Shown here: in pieces, positions 5,522 through 5,682 of the stretch | How positions within the stretch are numbered: the stretch's first letter is position 1 | How the letters are laid out: each line of letters begins with the position of its first letter | NCBI GenBank assembly: GCA_900542385.1 | Contig: UQNP01000116.1 | Location: 1 to 5,682 of the forward strand | DNA from: an uncultured Eubacterium sp. | Lineage (GTDB): Bacteria; Bacillota; Clostridia; Peptostreptococcales; Anaerovoracaceae | DNA length: 5,682 nt | Direction of reading: 5' to 3' | Position numbers and translations under genes: made by a program | Notes under the pieces: model-generated | Told to the model about the DNA's origin: nothing | The model's input: the letters and a program-made list of their open reading frames with translations, nothing else | Database searches by the model: none

Positions 5522-5682
5522 TTATCCCATATTTGAAAATCGTTCCACTGCTTTTGTAAACTGCTTTATCGTCTTTTCAGCATCGCCGTGCTCAAGTCCG
5601 TCTCTTACGCAGTGATTTATATGACCTTCAAGCACCACCTGCCCGCACTTATGCAACGCAGATTTTGCAGCATTTATCTGAG
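5522..5682 (-). CDS. csoR: CsoR-family metal-sensing transcriptional repressor, C-terminal part (cut by window edge)
   Basis: The reverse frame from the window edge to TAA at 5524-5522 gives 52 residues, starting QINAAKSALHKCGQ and ending FTKAVERFSNMG. This is the second half of a CsoR/RcnR/FrmR-family (DUF156) helical repressor. The stretch VVLEGHINHCV carries His20 and Cys24 of this fragment in the His-x3-Cys spacing that, with a Cys in the first helix (outside the window), forms the Cu(I) site of CsoR. An extra Cys12 is present. Family members bind G-tract operators without metal and release them when metal binds. The gene lies upstream of, and in the same direction as, the P1B ATPase gene, with a terminator, promoter and CsoR-like operator between them, so autoregulation would need another operator upstream. 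The family is clear; Cu(I) rather than another ligand is probable, since the first helix cannot be checked. Confidence 0.88.
   Translation of the reverse strand, partial: QINAAKSALHKCGQVVLEGHINHCVRDGLEHGDAEKTIKQFTKAVERFSNMG

Noticed and set aside
1..5682. CRISPR array, tRNA, rRNA, insertion sequence, phage or toxin-antitoxin locus
   Set aside because: No regularly spaced repeats, cloverleaf sequences, transposase or toxin-like genes were seen on either strand; nearly all of the window is accounted for by ordinary genes and their control sites.

Overview
The window looks like chromosomal DNA of a low-to-moderate GC anaerobic Bacillota (Clostridia-like). This rests on the strong GGAGG-type ribosome sites, heavy use of ATA for isoleucine in every gene, a short DUF4430-type lipoprotein, an NhaC-family antiporter and a CsoR-type metal sensor next to a P1B ATPase. 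The genus cannot be fixed from this sequence. There are no phage, transposon, CRISPR, tRNA or rRNA sequences, and base and codon use look even throughout.

Layout. Positions 1-97 hold what looks like a back-to-back promoter pair, one reading left off the window and one reading right. The rightward promoter drives a two-gene unit: a D-2-hydroxyacid dehydrogenase (98-1012) and, after a 65-bp gap containing a hairpin, an NhaC-family Na+/H+ antiporter (1078-2358). The antiporter's last 25 bp overlap the end of a convergent PAP2-family phosphatase gene (minus strand; start probably TTG at 2840, not ATG at 2888). The phosphatase and a highly acidic DUF4430 lipoprotein (2971-3396, plus) diverge from an AT-rich stretch with a 14-bp palindrome. 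The lipoprotein converges on a P1B-type metal ATPase (3410-5317, minus), with a hairpin covering both stop codons. Upstream of the ATPase are its ribosome site, a CsoR-like operator (5361-5384), a near-consensus promoter (5384-5412) and a strong terminator (5431-5507). The window ends in the last 52 codons of a csoR-family repressor gene (5522-5682, minus).

How the genes work together. The clearest unit is metal homeostasis: a CsoR-family sensor is transcribed and terminated, then the ATPase is transcribed from its own promoter, whose start region is covered by a CsoR-like operator. The expected behaviour is release of repression when cytosolic metal (probably Cu(I)) rises, followed by export. 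The ATPase has no N-terminal metal-binding domain in the encoded protein, and its last two membrane segments match neither the usual Cu nor the usual Zn/Cd ligand set, so its metal is open. The dehydrogenase-antiporter pair may couple 2-keto/2-hydroxyacid metabolism to Na+/H+ exchange or hydroxyacid transport; this is inference from neighbourhood only. The dehydrogenase appears to lack about 13-15 residues in its cofactor-binding domain.

I found no convincing evidence of an undescribed system. The best points for follow-up are the ATPase's unusual metal-site residues together with its operator layout, the dehydrogenase deletion, and the extreme acidity of the small lipoprotein.
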